DNA from: UBA2883 sp964017965
GTDB taxonomy: Bacteria > Cyanobacteriota > Vampirovibrionia > Gastranaerophilales > Gastranaerophilaceae
DNA: 64,000 nucleotides
Assembly (NCBI GenBank): GCA_964017965.1
Contig: CAXHNV010000001.1
Coordinates: forward strand, 601,660 to 665,659
Reading direction: 5' to 3'
The notes below the pieces were generated by a model. That model was given only the letters and a program-made list of their open reading frames with translations, did no database searches and was not told the DNA's origin. Made by a program: the position numbers and the translations under genes. Shown piece after piece: positions 24,198 through 32,659 of this stretch. Numbering within the stretch: position 1 is the first letter of the stretch; every line of letters begins with the position of its first letter.

Positions 24198-24956
24198 ATG
24201 TCAAGAATAGACTCATTCAAACAAGCATTAAACGAAAAAAGAGCTGTAAAAATTATCGCAGGTATCGATAACTTTGACGCAGATAGAGTTAGAAACGTAG
24301 TTATGGCTGCTGAACAAGCTGGCGCTAGCGCTGTTGATATCTGTGCAGACAGAGAAATCATTTCTATGGTTAGAGAAATGACTAATATGCCAATCTTCGT
24401 TTCTTCAATCAAACCTCAAGACTTAGCTATGTCTATCGCTATGGGCGCTGATGCTATTGAATTGGGTAACTTTGATGCACTTTATAAAAACGGTATCTCT
24501 ATGACAGGTTCTCAAGTTATGGACCTTGTTAGAGAAACTCTTAGCATGATTAACAAAGAAGATATCTTCTTCTCAGTTACTATCCCTGGTAACCTTGATA
24601 TCTCTGAACAAATTTCAATGGCTAGAGAATTAGAATCTATGGGTATCGACCTTATCCAAACAGAAGGTCACTACTCAAACACAGAAATTCCTAGCGGTGT
24701 AAGAGGTCTTGTTGAAAGAGCAGAATTAACTATCTCTAACACAATCGAAATTTCAAGAAACGTTGAAATCCCTGTTATGACAGCTACAGGTATTAACCCT
24801 ACAACTGCTTCATTAGCATTCGCTGCAGGCGCTTCTGCTATCGGTTGTGGTTCTTGTGTTAACAAGTTAGATTCAGAAATCTCTATGATTGCTGTTTCTA
24901 AATCACTTGTAGAAATTGCTAACAGAAACATCATCAGAGAACACCAAATGGTATAG
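24198..24956 (+). CDS. ycf23: Ycf23/DUF561 family protein
   Basis: 252 residues with the alternating strand-helix pattern of a TIM barrel: KIIAGIDNFD, SAVDICADREI, IFVSSIKPQDLA, ADAIELGNFDAL, DLIQTEGHYSN and VMTATGINPTTA. This matches the DUF561 family, which includes cyanobacterial and algal-plastid Ycf23. Reaction unknown; it resembles class I barrel enzymes acting on phosphorylated substrates. Its presence is a main reason for placing the genome near Cyanobacteria. The GC-richer, regular codon use suggests high expression. AAAAGGAG lies before the ATG. Confidence 0.85.
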   Translation: MSRIDSFKQALNEKRAVKIIAGIDNFDADRVRNVVMAAEQAGASAVDICADREIISMVREMTNMPIFVSSIKPQDLAMSIAMGADAIELGNFDALYKNGISMTGSQVMDLVRETLSMINKEDIFFSVTIPGNLDISEQISMARELESMGIDLIQTEGHYSNTEIPSGVRGLVERAELTISNTIEISRNVEIPVMTATGINPTTASLAFAAGASAIGCGSCVNKLDSEISMIAVSKSLVEIANRNIIREHQMV

Positions 24957-24978
24957 TTCTCTATAAAGGTTTAATCAG

Positions 24979-25010
24979 GCGGGCGGCTTCATAGCCGCCC
25001 GCTTTATTTT
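24979..25010 (+). terminator. Terminator of the ycf23-like gene
   Basis: GCGGGCGGCT and AGCCGCCCGC form a 10-bp GC stem followed by TTTATTTT. Confidence 0.9.
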
Positions 25011-25011
25011 G

Positions 25012-25064
25012 TGTAATATTTGTTTACAAAACCGCAAGTTTTACCAAAAAATTTACTTTATATC
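25012..25064 (+). promoter_or_regulatory. Composite promoter, site 6, for the 25097 gene
   Basis: TGTAA-N7-TTACA at 25012-25028, 6-bp gap, CAAGT at 25035-25039, 16 bp, CTTTATATC at 25056-25064. The short gap resembles site 2. The ATG at 25097 lies 32 bases beyond the box. Confidence 0.65.
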
Positions 25065-25096
25065 CATGTAAGGTTTTTTTAAAAGGTGTGTTTATT

Positions 25097-25768
25097 ATGA
25101 GTACAAGTCTCGGTAGTGTAGTCTCATCGTTTGGCAGATATGCTGACAGAGGTGCTAATTTTATCTTCGGTACAGGTTCAAATACCGTCGGTAGAAGTAT
25201 AAGAACTGCTGTTAAAGCAAGAAACCGTTTTGGAAATTCTGATAGTTTTGTTAGTGCTGTTGCTAAAGGTTTTGCACACGGTGTTAAAAAAGATAATGCT
25301 CAACTAGCAAAAATGGGATTTGTTCAAAAAACATGGCAGACCTTACGTTCTATCCCCGGTGATATGGCAGCAGGGTTCAAAGGCGGCAAAGGTTTAGGTA
25401 AAATAGGCAAGTTCTTTAAGCCGCTTGGTAAAACTCTTCCGTTTGCCGGGAACATTTTATGGATTGCGGGTTCATTGCCTAACATTATTGAAAGAACAAA
25501 GGATGAAGGTATCATCGGATGTTTGAAAGAAACAGGTAAAACAATCATCAAAATGGGCTCATTCGCTCTTGGTAGTGCTTTAGGTGCTGCATTTGGCGGT
25601 GTCGGCGGTTTCTTCGGCGGTGCTATTCTCTCAGGTATTACTGATAGTATTATGGGTGAAGGCTATAAAGATAAAAAAGACAGATTAGCTAAAGAAGCTG
25701 AAGAAGCGCAAAAAGCACAATTGGCTCAATCAACTAACCCGTTTTCAACATTTAATACTGTAGTATAA
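25097..25768 (+). CDS. Gly-rich amphipathic protein of the composite-promoter regulon
   Basis: 223 residues. The start at 25097 has AAGGTG 8 bases upstream; a GTG nine bases earlier falls in that site. The N-terminal half is basic with few acids (RSIRTAVKARNRFG). The middle has hydrophobic segments (LPFAGNILWIAGSLPNI; FALGSALGAAFGGVGGFFGG) with glycine zippers able to insert in membranes, and a charged helical tail (KEAEEAQKAQLAQ). No Sec signal. The composition recalls membrane-active secreted or translocator-type proteins, but no homology is claimed. Confidence 0.6.
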   Translation: MSTSLGSVVSSFGRYADRGANFIFGTGSNTVGRSIRTAVKARNRFGNSDSFVSAVAKGFAHGVKKDNAQLAKMGFVQKTWQTLRSIPGDMAAGFKGGKGLGKIGKFFKPLGKTLPFAGNILWIAGSLPNIIERTKDEGIIGCLKETGKTIIKMGSFALGSALGAAFGGVGGFFGGAILSGITDSIMGEGYKDKKDRLAKEAEEAQKAQLAQSTNPFSTFNTVV

Positions 25769-25791
25769 GCGTATATACAAGGTATATACTA

Positions 25792-25855
25792 TGTTTCAGA
25801 CTGTAACAAAGTTGGATTAAAAAATCAATTTTGTGGGGAAGTGAAACTTTATATA
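25792..25855 (+). promoter_or_regulatory. Composite promoter, site 7
   Basis: TGTTT-N7-TAACA at 25792-25808, 17-bp gap, CAATT at 25826-25830, 16 bp, CTTTATATA at 25847-25855, followed by AGTACGGGAATTAAA. No gene follows before the terminator at 25971. Confidence 0.65.
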
Positions 25856-25862
25856 AGTACGG

Positions 25863-25999
25863 GAATTAAAATTTAATAAAACTAATCGGGGAATAAGTTA
25901 GATCTATAAAATAGACTAAGAAAACAAATTCTTTTTATACTCTCTCTTAATATCCTCGTGTTTATTTAATGTTGCTAAGCCAAAGTTTAGCAACTTTTT
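25863..25999 (+). ncRNA. Candidate small RNA driven by composite promoter site 7
   Basis: About 137 nt with no ATG before the terminator stem. It ends in GTTGCTAA paired with TTAGCAAC and TTTTT. It contains a pyrimidine-rich segment with TCCTCGTGT, exactly complementary over nine bases to ACACGAGGA in the candidate RNA at 2811-2936. A non-coding regulator is the simplest reading. Confidence 0.45.
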
Positions 26000-26009
26000 C
26001 TTTTATAAC

Positions 26010-26042
26010 AAAAAGCAGGCATTCAAAATGCCTGCTTTTTTA
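26010..26042. terminator. Terminator of hpf (bidirectional)
   Basis: AAAAGCAGGCAT pairs with ATGCCTGCTTTT. Confidence 0.85.
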
Positions 26043-26058
26043 ACTAGATAGAATTATC

Positions 26059-26421
26059 TTATACTTCTTCTGTAACTTCTTCTTCTGCTGTTTCTACAAC
26101 GTTTCTGATAGAGTCTTTATCAGAAGAAAGAGATTTATCTTTGAATTTCTTAACTTGTCTGTCTAATTTATCAGCAACAAGGTCAATGCTTGCGTACATA
26201 GATTCTGCAGATTCTTCAACGTGGATATTTTTACCATTCAATTTGCAAGAAACTTCGGCTATATGTTTACCTGATGCTGCAGGGTTTTTGATTACTGTCA
26301 AAATTACGTCGATAGCTGTAACTTGATCATAGTGGTTAGCTACTTTGCCTAATTTTTCTTTTACGTAAGCTTTGATAGCATCTGTAATTTCAATGTTTTT
26401 TCCATTTACGTGAATGTGCAT
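26059..26421 (-). CDS. hpf: Ribosome hibernation promoting factor / RaiA, short form
   Basis: 120 residues covering the S30AE domain: IHVNGKNIEITDAIKAYVKE at the start, then ISCKLNGKNIHVEE-like strands and a helix ending VADKLDRQVKKFKDK. It binds the small ribosomal subunit and silences ribosomes under stress. The long C-terminal dimerisation domain is absent; only an acidic tail follows. AGGAGG precedes the ATG. Confidence 0.92.
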   Translation of the reverse strand: MHIHVNGKNIEITDAIKAYVKEKLGKVANHYDQVTAIDVILTVIKNPAASGKHIAEVSCKLNGKNIHVEESAESMYASIDLVADKLDRQVKKFKDKSLSSDKDSIRNVVETAEEEVTEEV

Positions 26422-26502
26422 TTATGCCTCCTAATATTCTACCTCTTTCATAATACAACAAATTTAGAAAATTTTAAACCCTTTGCCTTATTTTGTTATA
26501 TA

Positions 26503-26721
26503 TTATTCACCGATAACTTGCGGTAAATCAACATCAGGAGTTCCGATAACTCTAACCAATTCCAAAACAGAAGCTTTCATCTGGCATTTTTGTGAAGATC
26601 CGCTGAAAAAGTCACTATAAAAACATCCTTCACAGTTGCAGCCTCTTTTATAACACTCAATAGCCGTAGTTGTCCAACGTCTTACAGCCACAGCTCTCCC
26701 CATATCACGACTTCTAAACAA
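26503..26721 (-). CDS. Small cysteine-rich conserved-looking protein with TTG start
   Basis: 72 residues. The start is TTG at 26721, supported by GGAGGAG eight bases upstream and by a promoter at 26744-26772; the next ATG (26703) has no ribosome site. The central CYKRGCNCEGCFY with a later QKCQ gives five cysteines that could hold a metal or iron-sulfur cluster. The C-terminal helix reads MKASVLELVRVIG. No family named. Confidence 0.65.
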   Translation of the reverse strand: MFRSRDMGRAVAVRRWTTTAIECYKRGCNCEGCFYSDFFSGSSQKCQMKASVLELVRVIGTPDVDLPQVIGE

Positions 26722-26743
26722 TTTTCTCCTCCAAGATAATTAA

Positions 26744-26772
26744 ATATTAATTGTTATTTTGATTTGTATCAA
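26744..26772 (-). promoter_or_regulatory. sigma-70-type promoter for the 26721 gene
   Basis: Minus strand TTGATA, 17-bp spacer, TAATAT, about 23 bases before the TTG start. Confidence 0.5.
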
Positions 26773-26775
26773 CTT

Positions 26776-27008
26776 CCTCACCCTTAGCGATAGTTGCCCG
26801 TGAGGTTTATCCCATATTCCTATTATATGTATTAAGCACCCGATTACAAGTGTATTGTAAACGATTATTACATGATATAGCAGGGTGCTCAAACCCTTAT
26901 GGCAGCAGGTTCGTAGGCTTGTTGAAATCATGTATCATGCTCTATGACATGGTTTGCATGGTTTTGTATCATGCAAACCCATGCACCATGCATGTTTCCA
27001 TGGTTTTT
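26776..27008 (+). other. Unexplained structured intergenic region, CATG-rich
   Basis: A gene-free stretch with four inverted repeats in a row: CCTCAC/GTGAGG (26776-26805), AGCACCC/GGGTGCT (26835-26889), GGTTTGCATG/CATGCAAACC (26951-26979) and ACCATG/CATGGT followed by T's (26985-27008). Nine CATG tetramers fall within about 75 bp (26929-27003). It could encode a structured RNA ending in the last hairpin, or hold regulator sites. No SRP, tmRNA or RNase P signature was found. Confidence 0.35.
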
Positions 27009-27046
27009 ATGTGTATTAACTTTTGTAAAGATGTTGGCATGTAAGA

Positions 27047-27077
27047 GAAAAAGGGCGGGACAATGTCCCGCCCTTTG
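27047..27077 (-). terminator. Terminator of yebC
   Basis: AAAGGGCGGGAC and GTCCCGCCCTTT, 12-bp stem with a 3-base loop. Confidence 0.9.
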
Positions 27078-27093
27078 ACTATTGTTGTAAACT

Positions 27094-27849
27094 TTAGTAA
27101 TCGAGTTTTTCCATTAGTTCATCTGAGATATCAAAGTTCATATACACATTCTGTACGTCATCGTGTTCGTCTAAACGAGTGTACAATCTCATAATGTTTT
27201 GAGCTGTTTTTTCATCGGTTATTTCTATCTCATTTTGAGGGATTCTGGTAAACTCTGCCGTAATAGATTTGAAGCCTGCTCCTTCAAGACCTTCCGTTAC
27301 GGATTGCAAGTTCTCATAAGCAGTTATTACCTTGTAGTTTTCTTCGTCTTCTTCATCAATAATGTCTTCTGCGTCAAAATTGATAGCTGTTTCGAACAAC
27401 TGTTCAAAATCTACTGATTTATCAAATGTAATACAGCCTTTTCTATCGAACATCCAGCCTACGCAGCCTGTTTCACCCAAGTTTCCGTTGAACTTAGAGA
27501 AATAGCTTCTGATATCGCCTGCGGTTCTGTTCTTGTTATCAGTCATAGCTTCAACTACAACCGCAACACCGCCTGCTGCGTATCCTTCGTATACGATTTC
27601 TTCATAGTTATCAGCGCTTGATTGACCGGCACCCTTTTCAATAGCACGTTTAATATTGTCGTTTGGAAGTCCTGCTGCTTTTGCTTTTTCGATAGCTGTT
27701 CTTAGTCTAAAGTTACCTGCAGGATCAGGTCCGCCCAATTTCGCTGCTACAATCAATTCTCTTGAATATTTTTGAAACACTACAGCTCTTGCTGAGTCTG
27801 TTTTTGCTTTTTTATGTTTAATAGTTGACCATTTTGAATGTCCGCTCAT
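27094..27849 (-). CDS. yebC: YebC/PmpR-family protein
   Basis: 251 residues. The opening MSGHSKWSTIKHKKAKTD is diagnostic. Domain I carries GLPNDNIKRAIEKG, then the YEGYAAGGVAVVVEAMTDN strand and the TAGDIRSYFSKFNGNLG core. Family members act as DNA-binding regulators or as factors relieving ribosome stalling. A GGAG lies upstream of the ATG. It is flanked by its own terminator. Confidence 0.96.
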   Translation of the reverse strand: MSGHSKWSTIKHKKAKTDSARAVVFQKYSRELIVAAKLGGPDPAGNFRLRTAIEKAKAAGLPNDNIKRAIEKGAGQSSADNYEEIVYEGYAAGGVAVVVEAMTDNKNRTAGDIRSYFSKFNGNLGETGCVGWMFDRKGCITFDKSVDFEQLFETAINFDAEDIIDEEDEENYKVITAYENLQSVTEGLEGAGFKSITAEFTRIPQNEIEITDEKTAQNIMRLYTRLDEHDDVQNVYMNFDISDELMEKLDY

Positions 27850-27998
27850 AGTTATATCTCCGTTTTTTATTACTTCTCAGCTATATAATATCAGAAAAAT
27901 GTTATTATTTGAAACTTTATTTTTAAACCGCTTAATTGATTTTGCTAAAGTTCTAGTCGGATTATGTCGTAAACTCTTTCGGAATACAGGAGGGTTTT

Positions 27999-28169
27999 AT
28001 GGCACAAATTATCACTACACAAAACTGCAAGCGTCGTACTATCAGATTATCATCTAACGATGTAATTTCTATTATCAAGGAATACCAACAGCGAATGAAA
28101 GGTTTTGATAGCTCTAACGCTGCTGAAATACTAAGTAACAATGTCTTTTATCTACCGGAAGATTTATAG
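27999..28169 (+). CDS. Small hypothetical protein (56 aa)
   Basis: 56 residues from ATG 27999 to TAG 28169, MAQIITTQNCKRRTIRL through FYLPEDL. AGGAGGG is ideally spaced before the ATG and a terminator follows at 28179, so it is probably a true gene. The sequence (basic strand, then helix SNDVISIIKEYQQRM) has the proportions of a small DNA-binding or antitoxin-like protein, but no family match is claimed. Confidence 0.55.
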   Translation: MAQIITTQNCKRRTIRLSSNDVISIIKEYQQRMKGFDSSNAAEILSNNVFYLPEDL

Positions 28170-28178
28170 AAAATAAAA

Positions 28179-28206
28179 ACGGGGCTTTGCTTTAGCAAAA
28201 CCCCGT
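28179..28206. terminator. Terminator between 28169 gene and rpsT
   Basis: ACGGGG and CCCCGT with inner TTTGC/GCAAA pairing. Confidence 0.7.
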
Positions 28207-28227
28207 CTCTCTTAATAATTTCGTTAA

Positions 28228-28494
28228 TTATTTAGCTAATTTTTTTACAGCAAGAGTTAATCTTGATTTTTTTCTTGCAGCTGTGTTCTTGTGTAAGATA
28301 CCTTTTGAAACAGCTTTGTCGCATAATTGGTATGCTTTTGATAAAGCTGCGTTCAAAGCTTCTTTATCTTCGCCTTCTGCTAACGCTAAAACGTTTTTAA
28401 CAGCAGTTTTGATAGAAGATTTGAAAGCTACGTTTCTTTGTCTGTTTGCTTCTGCAATCAATACTCTTTTCTTTGCTGATTTAATATTTGCCAT
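28228..28494 (-). CDS. rpsT: Ribosomal protein S20
   Basis: 88 residues, highly basic, all helical: MANIKSAKKRVLIAEANRQR, then SAIKTAVKN-like and KGILHKNTAARKKSRLT motifs. It binds the 5' domain of 16S rRNA. GAAAGG lies upstream. Monocistronic here. Confidence 0.97.
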   Translation of the reverse strand: MANIKSAKKRVLIAEANRQRNVAFKSSIKTAVKNVLALAEGEDKEALNAALSKAYQLCDKAVSKGILHKNTAARKKSRLTLAVKKLAK

Positions 28495-28619
28495 TGTAAT
28501 TACCTTTCATATTTGTACCGAATTCCTTGAGTAATGAGTTCAAGTTCATCGTTACGAGGATGTGAGTACAATCATTCTACATAAAACAATTTTTCTGTGC
28601 AAGTGGTTTTTAAGATGGC

Positions 28620-29006
28620 TTAATAATTTTTCAACTGATTTGCTTCGATATAGCTAAACATATTGTTTGGTGTGCCGACAGTAAAGTTATAAGTGTTGTC
28701 ACAAGGGGTTAGTTTTAGCATTGATTTTGCGCTTGAAACATAGATAATCGATGCCAAAAATGTTTTGTTATTATTATCTGTAAATATTACAAATCCGCTT
28801 TTAGTCTGCATTTCTTTAATTTTGTAGTTGTATTGGTTTGTTGCAGCGAGGGTCAAATAATATAATTTTTCAAACCCGATAGGGAATGTTTTTACGCAAT
28901 CCGAGCTTGTTGCCATTTTTGTTTGAACAACTGTATCTGCCATTGTCGGTAGACAGAGGCAAATTGAAAAAATAAATACAAAAAATACTTTGACTATTCT
29001 TTCCAT
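28620..29006 (-). CDS. Secreted small hypothetical protein
   Basis: 128 residues with a Sec signal peptide (VFFVFIFSICLCLPTMA). The mature part has alternating strands and two cysteines (DCVKTFP, LTPCDNTYNF). No family recognised. Its start overlaps the 3' end of polA by 13 bp, so it is expressed behind polA by coupling or reinitiation, a strange partner for a polymerase. Confidence 0.65.
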   Translation of the reverse strand: MERIVKVFFVFIFSICLCLPTMADTVVQTKMATSSDCVKTFPIGFEKLYYLTLAATNQYNYKIKEMQTKSGFVIFTDNNNKTFLASIIYVSSAKSMLKLTPCDNTYNFTVGTPNNMFSYIEANQLKNY

Positions 29007-31690
29007 GATTCTCCGTAGTTAACGTCAACATCTAAAGGTACAGTTAACGGCTGACCCAGTTCCATTCCTTCGATTACAAGTGTTTTAAGTGTTTCAATTT
29101 CTTCTTTCGGCACTTCAAACACGAGTTCATCGTGCACTTGCATAACCATTTTTGATTTTAAGCCTTTTTCTTTTAGTTTTTTATCAACTTCTATCATAGC
29201 AAGCTTAATCAAATCGGCAGCTGTTCCTTGAATTGGCTGGTTGATTGCGGCACGTTCCGCAAACTCTCTAATCTGGTAATTAGCGCTTGATAAAGCGGCT
29301 CTTAAGTATCTTCTTCTGCCGTACATTGTTTCTACATATCCGTGTTCGTGGGCGAAATCAATCTTTCCGTCCATATAACGTTTAATCTGCGGGTATGATT
29401 CAAAATACTTATTGATAAACTCTTCTGCTTCATTGTTTGAGATATTCAGCGATTTTGCAAGCCCGTATTTTGATTGACCGTAGATAATCCCAAAGTTTAC
29501 GGCTTTAGCTTTTCTTCTCATATCTTTGGTAACTTCTTCCATCGGTACGCCAAAAACTTTTGAAGCTGTGAGCGTATGGACGTCGACATTGTTATTAAAC
29601 GCTTCAATCAAGTGTTCGTCATTAGCGATATGAGCTAATAATCTCAATTCAATCTGCGAATAATCCGCTGATAACATATAATAGTGTTCTTTATCTTTAG
29701 GACAAAACGCGTTTCTTATCTTGTTTCCTTCTTCCGAGCGGATAGGGATGTTTTGCAGATTAGGGTTAGATGATGATAATCTGCCGGTAACCGTTGTTGC
29801 CTGATTATATGTTGTGTGAATTCTTCCGTCGCGCTCGCTTATCAACAACGGTAATGAATCAGTATATGTTGAACGAAGTTTTGAGAATTTTCTGTGCTGT
29901 AAGATAAATTCGCAAATCTCGTAATCGCAGGATAAGTCTTCCAGAATTTCTGCCGAAGTAGAACGTTTACGTTTTTTCGGCTTAATTCCAATCTTATCGT
30001 AAAGCACTTCTGCTACCTGTTTTGGCGAGTTGATATTGAACGGTCCGCCCGCAAGCTGATAGATAAAGTCTTCCAGTTCAGCAAGTTTTTCTGTCATATA
30101 ATCAGAAAGCTCTTTTAAATAAACCGTATCAATTGCAACACCTGTGTATTCCATTTCTGCAAGGATAACAGTTAACGGCAGCTCAATATCATTAACGAGC
30201 ATTGTCTCTTGTTCAGACAGGTTATTCTTCCAGTATTCCGTCAGTTTAAAGATAGAGAACACCTCATCACAAGCATAATGACAGCTCTGGTTGAGTAAAT
30301 CTCTTGTCAGCTCTTCTTTTGTTGTCATAATATGGTTTAGAAAATCCAGTGCCTGCGCTTCTATAGAATGGCTTCTGTCAGGGTCTTTGACATAGCTTGC
30401 AAGCAAGATATCATAACCTATTCCGCGTAAATTAACCCCGTTTTCTTTTAAAACGTTATAATTGTGTTTTGCGTCGTAGAAGTATTTTTTTAAAGTCTCA
30501 TCTTCAAGCAACGATTTAAGAGTTTCAAGGTATTCCGATTTAACAAAATAGTTTTCCCCGTCAGATATCCCAAACCCGATTATCCCTGATTTATCAGTAT
30601 AGCAATTGATTGCAAACTCTTTTTTATTTTTTAGATTGTTGATAAGTTCAGTCATTTCAGTATCTGAACCGATAATTTTGCTTTCGCATTCACTGTCTTC
30701 AATGGTTTCTTTTATTGCCTGAGTAAACAGCCCTAATTGACCTCCGACCTGTTCTTGCGGTTTTTGTTCAAGTATTTTTATTTCTTCTACAACTTCTGCC
30801 TCAGGGTTAAATGATTTAAGGATTTTGTTGATATTCTTGATAAAAGAATAGAACTGCATTCCACGCAAAAACTCACTAACTTTATTAATATCAGGTAAAA
30901 CAAGTTCAGCTTTGTCAAAATCAAACTCGATATCAACGTTTTTGACAATAGTTGCAAGCTGCTGACTGAGTTTTGCAATATCTTTGCCTGCGCAAATCTT
31001 TTCTCTGACTGCTTTTTGCTGGATAGTTTCACAGTTCGCAAGTACGTTATCGAGTGTCCGGTATTCAGCGAGCAGTTTTTGAGCGGTTTTTTCACCGATA
31101 CCTTTAATTCCCGGGATATTATCAGAAGTATCACCGCGTAATCCTTTGTAATCAATAACCTGATTAGGATAAACCCCGAGTTTATCAAAAACCTTGTTCC
31201 AGTTGTATTCCAGCAATTCGCCTTTTGTCGGGATAAGAACAGTAATAAATCCTTCTTCATCAACCAACTGAAAAGAATCCTGATCGCCGGTAAGAATCAA
31301 TGTTTTATGACCCAGTTCTTTTGCACGTGTTGCAATCGTTCCGATAACATCATCCGCTTCAAAGCCTGTTCTTGTATAAATAGGGATATCAAACGCCTGC
31401 AAGCCCTGACAAATAAGTTCTATCTGAGAATGCAAAGAATCAGGCATAGACTGACGGTTAGCTTTGTATTCATCGTACATTTCGGTTCTGAATGTGTGGT
31501 GTGAAACATCGAAAGTAACAGCAATTGAGTCAGGTCGAATCTTACCCAATAAATCAAAGATTGCTTTAAAGAACCCGTAAACAGCCCACGTAGGTTGGTT
31601 ATCAGAGTTTTTCATGGCTGTACGTTCAAGAGCGTAAAACTGTCTGAACGCCAGTGCGTGACCGTCAATAAGAACTAATGTTTTTCCCAC
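28994..31690 (-). CDS. polA: DNA polymerase I, proofreading site apparently lost
   Basis: 898 residues from a GTG at 31690; GGGGATTAGGA lies upstream, while the ATG at 31717 has no ribosome site. Residues 1-280 are the 5'-3' exonuclease (LIDGHALAFRQFYA, TLILTGDQDSFQLV, GLRGDTSDNIPGIKGIG). The 3'-5' exonuclease-like domain (about 330-510) lacks the catalytic D-x-E: the equivalent strand reads FAINCYTDKSG. The polymerase domain is intact (DYSQIELRLLAH, RRKAKAVNFGIIYGQS, VMQVHDELVFEVP). It fills gaps and removes primers; proofreading is probably absent, as in Taq. Confidence 0.96.
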   Translation of the reverse strand: MGKTLVLIDGHALAFRQFYALERTAMKNSDNQPTWAVYGFFKAIFDLLGKIRPDSIAVTFDVSHHTFRTEMYDEYKANRQSMPDSLHSQIELICQGLQAFDIPIYTRTGFEADDVIGTIATRAKELGHKTLILTGDQDSFQLVDEEGFITVLIPTKGELLEYNWNKVFDKLGVYPNQVIDYKGLRGDTSDNIPGIKGIGEKTAQKLLAEYRTLDNVLANCETIQQKAVREKICAGKDIAKLSQQLATIVKNVDIEFDFDKAELVLPDINKVSEFLRGMQFYSFIKNINKILKSFNPEAEVVEEIKILEQKPQEQVGGQLGLFTQAIKETIEDSECESKIIGSDTEMTELINNLKNKKEFAINCYTDKSGIIGFGISDGENYFVKSEYLETLKSLLEDETLKKYFYDAKHNYNVLKENGVNLRGIGYDILLASYVKDPDRSHSIEAQALDFLNHIMTTKEELTRDLLNQSCHYACDEVFSIFKLTEYWKNNLSEQETMLVNDIELPLTVILAEMEYTGVAIDTVYLKELSDYMTEKLAELEDFIYQLAGGPFNINSPKQVAEVLYDKIGIKPKKRKRSTSAEILEDLSCDYEICEFILQHRKFSKLRSTYTDSLPLLISERDGRIHTTYNQATTVTGRLSSSNPNLQNIPIRSEEGNKIRNAFCPKDKEHYYMLSADYSQIELRLLAHIANDEHLIEAFNNNVDVHTLTASKVFGVPMEEVTKDMRRKAKAVNFGIIYGQSKYGLAKSLNISNNEAEEFINKYFESYPQIKRYMDGKIDFAHEHGYVETMYGRRRYLRAALSSANYQIREFAERAAINQPIQGTAADLIKLAMIEVDKKLKEKGLKSKMVMQVHDELVFEVPKEEIETLKTLVIEGMELGQPLTVPLDVDVNYGESWKE

Positions 31691-31746
31691 TATCCTAATC
31701 CCCTTTTTGTTTATCATAACATAAATTTAGGTAAGTGAAAAGTTCG

Positions 31747-32640
31747 TTATTTATGTTTTACTCTTACGCCTTCTACTTCGTGTACATCTTCAATTACCAA
31801 AAATGCGCGTTTGTCGATTGATTTTACGATAGTCTTTATTTTTGACATCTCTAACCTTGATACAACACAATAAGTCAAAATCTTTTCTTCACCTGAATAT
31901 CCGCCCTTAGTCTTGATATAAGTTACGCTGACATCAAGTTCTTTCATTATCTTTTGACCGATTTCTTTGTGGAACTCTGAAACAATTCTTACAGACTTAG
32001 AGCTGTTAAACCCTGTAATAACTACATCAATAGTCTTCGACGCTATATAATACGTGATAATCGCATACATTGCATTATTCCAGGAATATAAGAACCCTGA
32101 CGCTGTATAAATCAACAGGTTGAATCCCATTAGAAACTCGCCGATACTCATAAAAGAGAACCGTTTTGCAAGTTTGATTGAAAGAATCTCAGTACCGTCT
32201 AAAGAAGCACTGTTTCTGAGTATCATCCCTACACCTGCACCCAGAATAATCCCGCCAAATGTCGTTGCAAGAAACGGGTCGTTAGTCGCTGTCACACCTT
32301 CACACAGATTGGTGAACAACGCAAGCATCGTAACAGAAAAGAATGTCTGAAACACAAATGTCTTGCCGATAGTCGTATAAGCCAAAAATATAAACGGTAG
32401 GTTTAAACAAAAAATCAACGTACCAAGGTTCACACCGGTAATCGTGTTCAACATCATTGAAACCCCGATAACTCCGCCGTCAATAATCTTGTTAGGTATC
32501 AAAAAACACTCTAAGGCAAACGCAACAATCACAGCACCAAGAGTTAGGCTTATTAACCTAAAAACAATATCCCTTACCTTCTCAGCATAGGTTTGCTCAG
32601 GTTCAGGTTTGCACTTTTTCTTGATGTTAAATATACCCAT
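31747..32640 (-). CDS. YitT-family membrane protein (DUF161 + DUF2179)
   Basis: 297 residues. Five or six membrane spans lie in residues 20-200 (GAVIVAFALECFLIPNKIIDGG and the following helices), with the family GVIGVSMMLN pattern. A cytosolic C-terminal DUF2179 domain follows (KGGYSGEEKILTYCVV, then KSIDKRAFLVIEDVHEVEG). Transport substrate unknown. It lies downstream of lysA and cdaA on the same strand, probably in one operon, with 19 bp between it and cdaA. Confidence 0.9.
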   Translation of the reverse strand: MGIFNIKKKCKPEPEQTYAEKVRDIVFRLISLTLGAVIVAFALECFLIPNKIIDGGVIGVSMMLNTITGVNLGTLIFCLNLPFIFLAYTTIGKTFVFQTFFSVTMLALFTNLCEGVTATNDPFLATTFGGIILGAGVGMILRNSASLDGTEILSIKLAKRFSFMSIGEFLMGFNLLIYTASGFLYSWNNAMYAIITYYIASKTIDVVITGFNSSKSVRIVSEFHKEIGQKIMKELDVSVTYIKTKGGYSGEEKILTYCVVSRLEMSKIKTIVKSIDKRAFLVIEDVHEVEGVRVKHK

Positions 32641-32659
32641 TATTACTTTCCGTTATCTG

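Noticed and set aside
26840..26920. Possible SRP RNA in the structured region (GGCAGCAGG segment)
   Set aside because: The conserved CCGGAAGG tetraloop segment is missing on both strands.
26850..27044. 64-aa ORF in the CATG-rich region
   Set aside because: No ribosome site, hairpins throughout and odd composition; treated as structured non-coding DNA.
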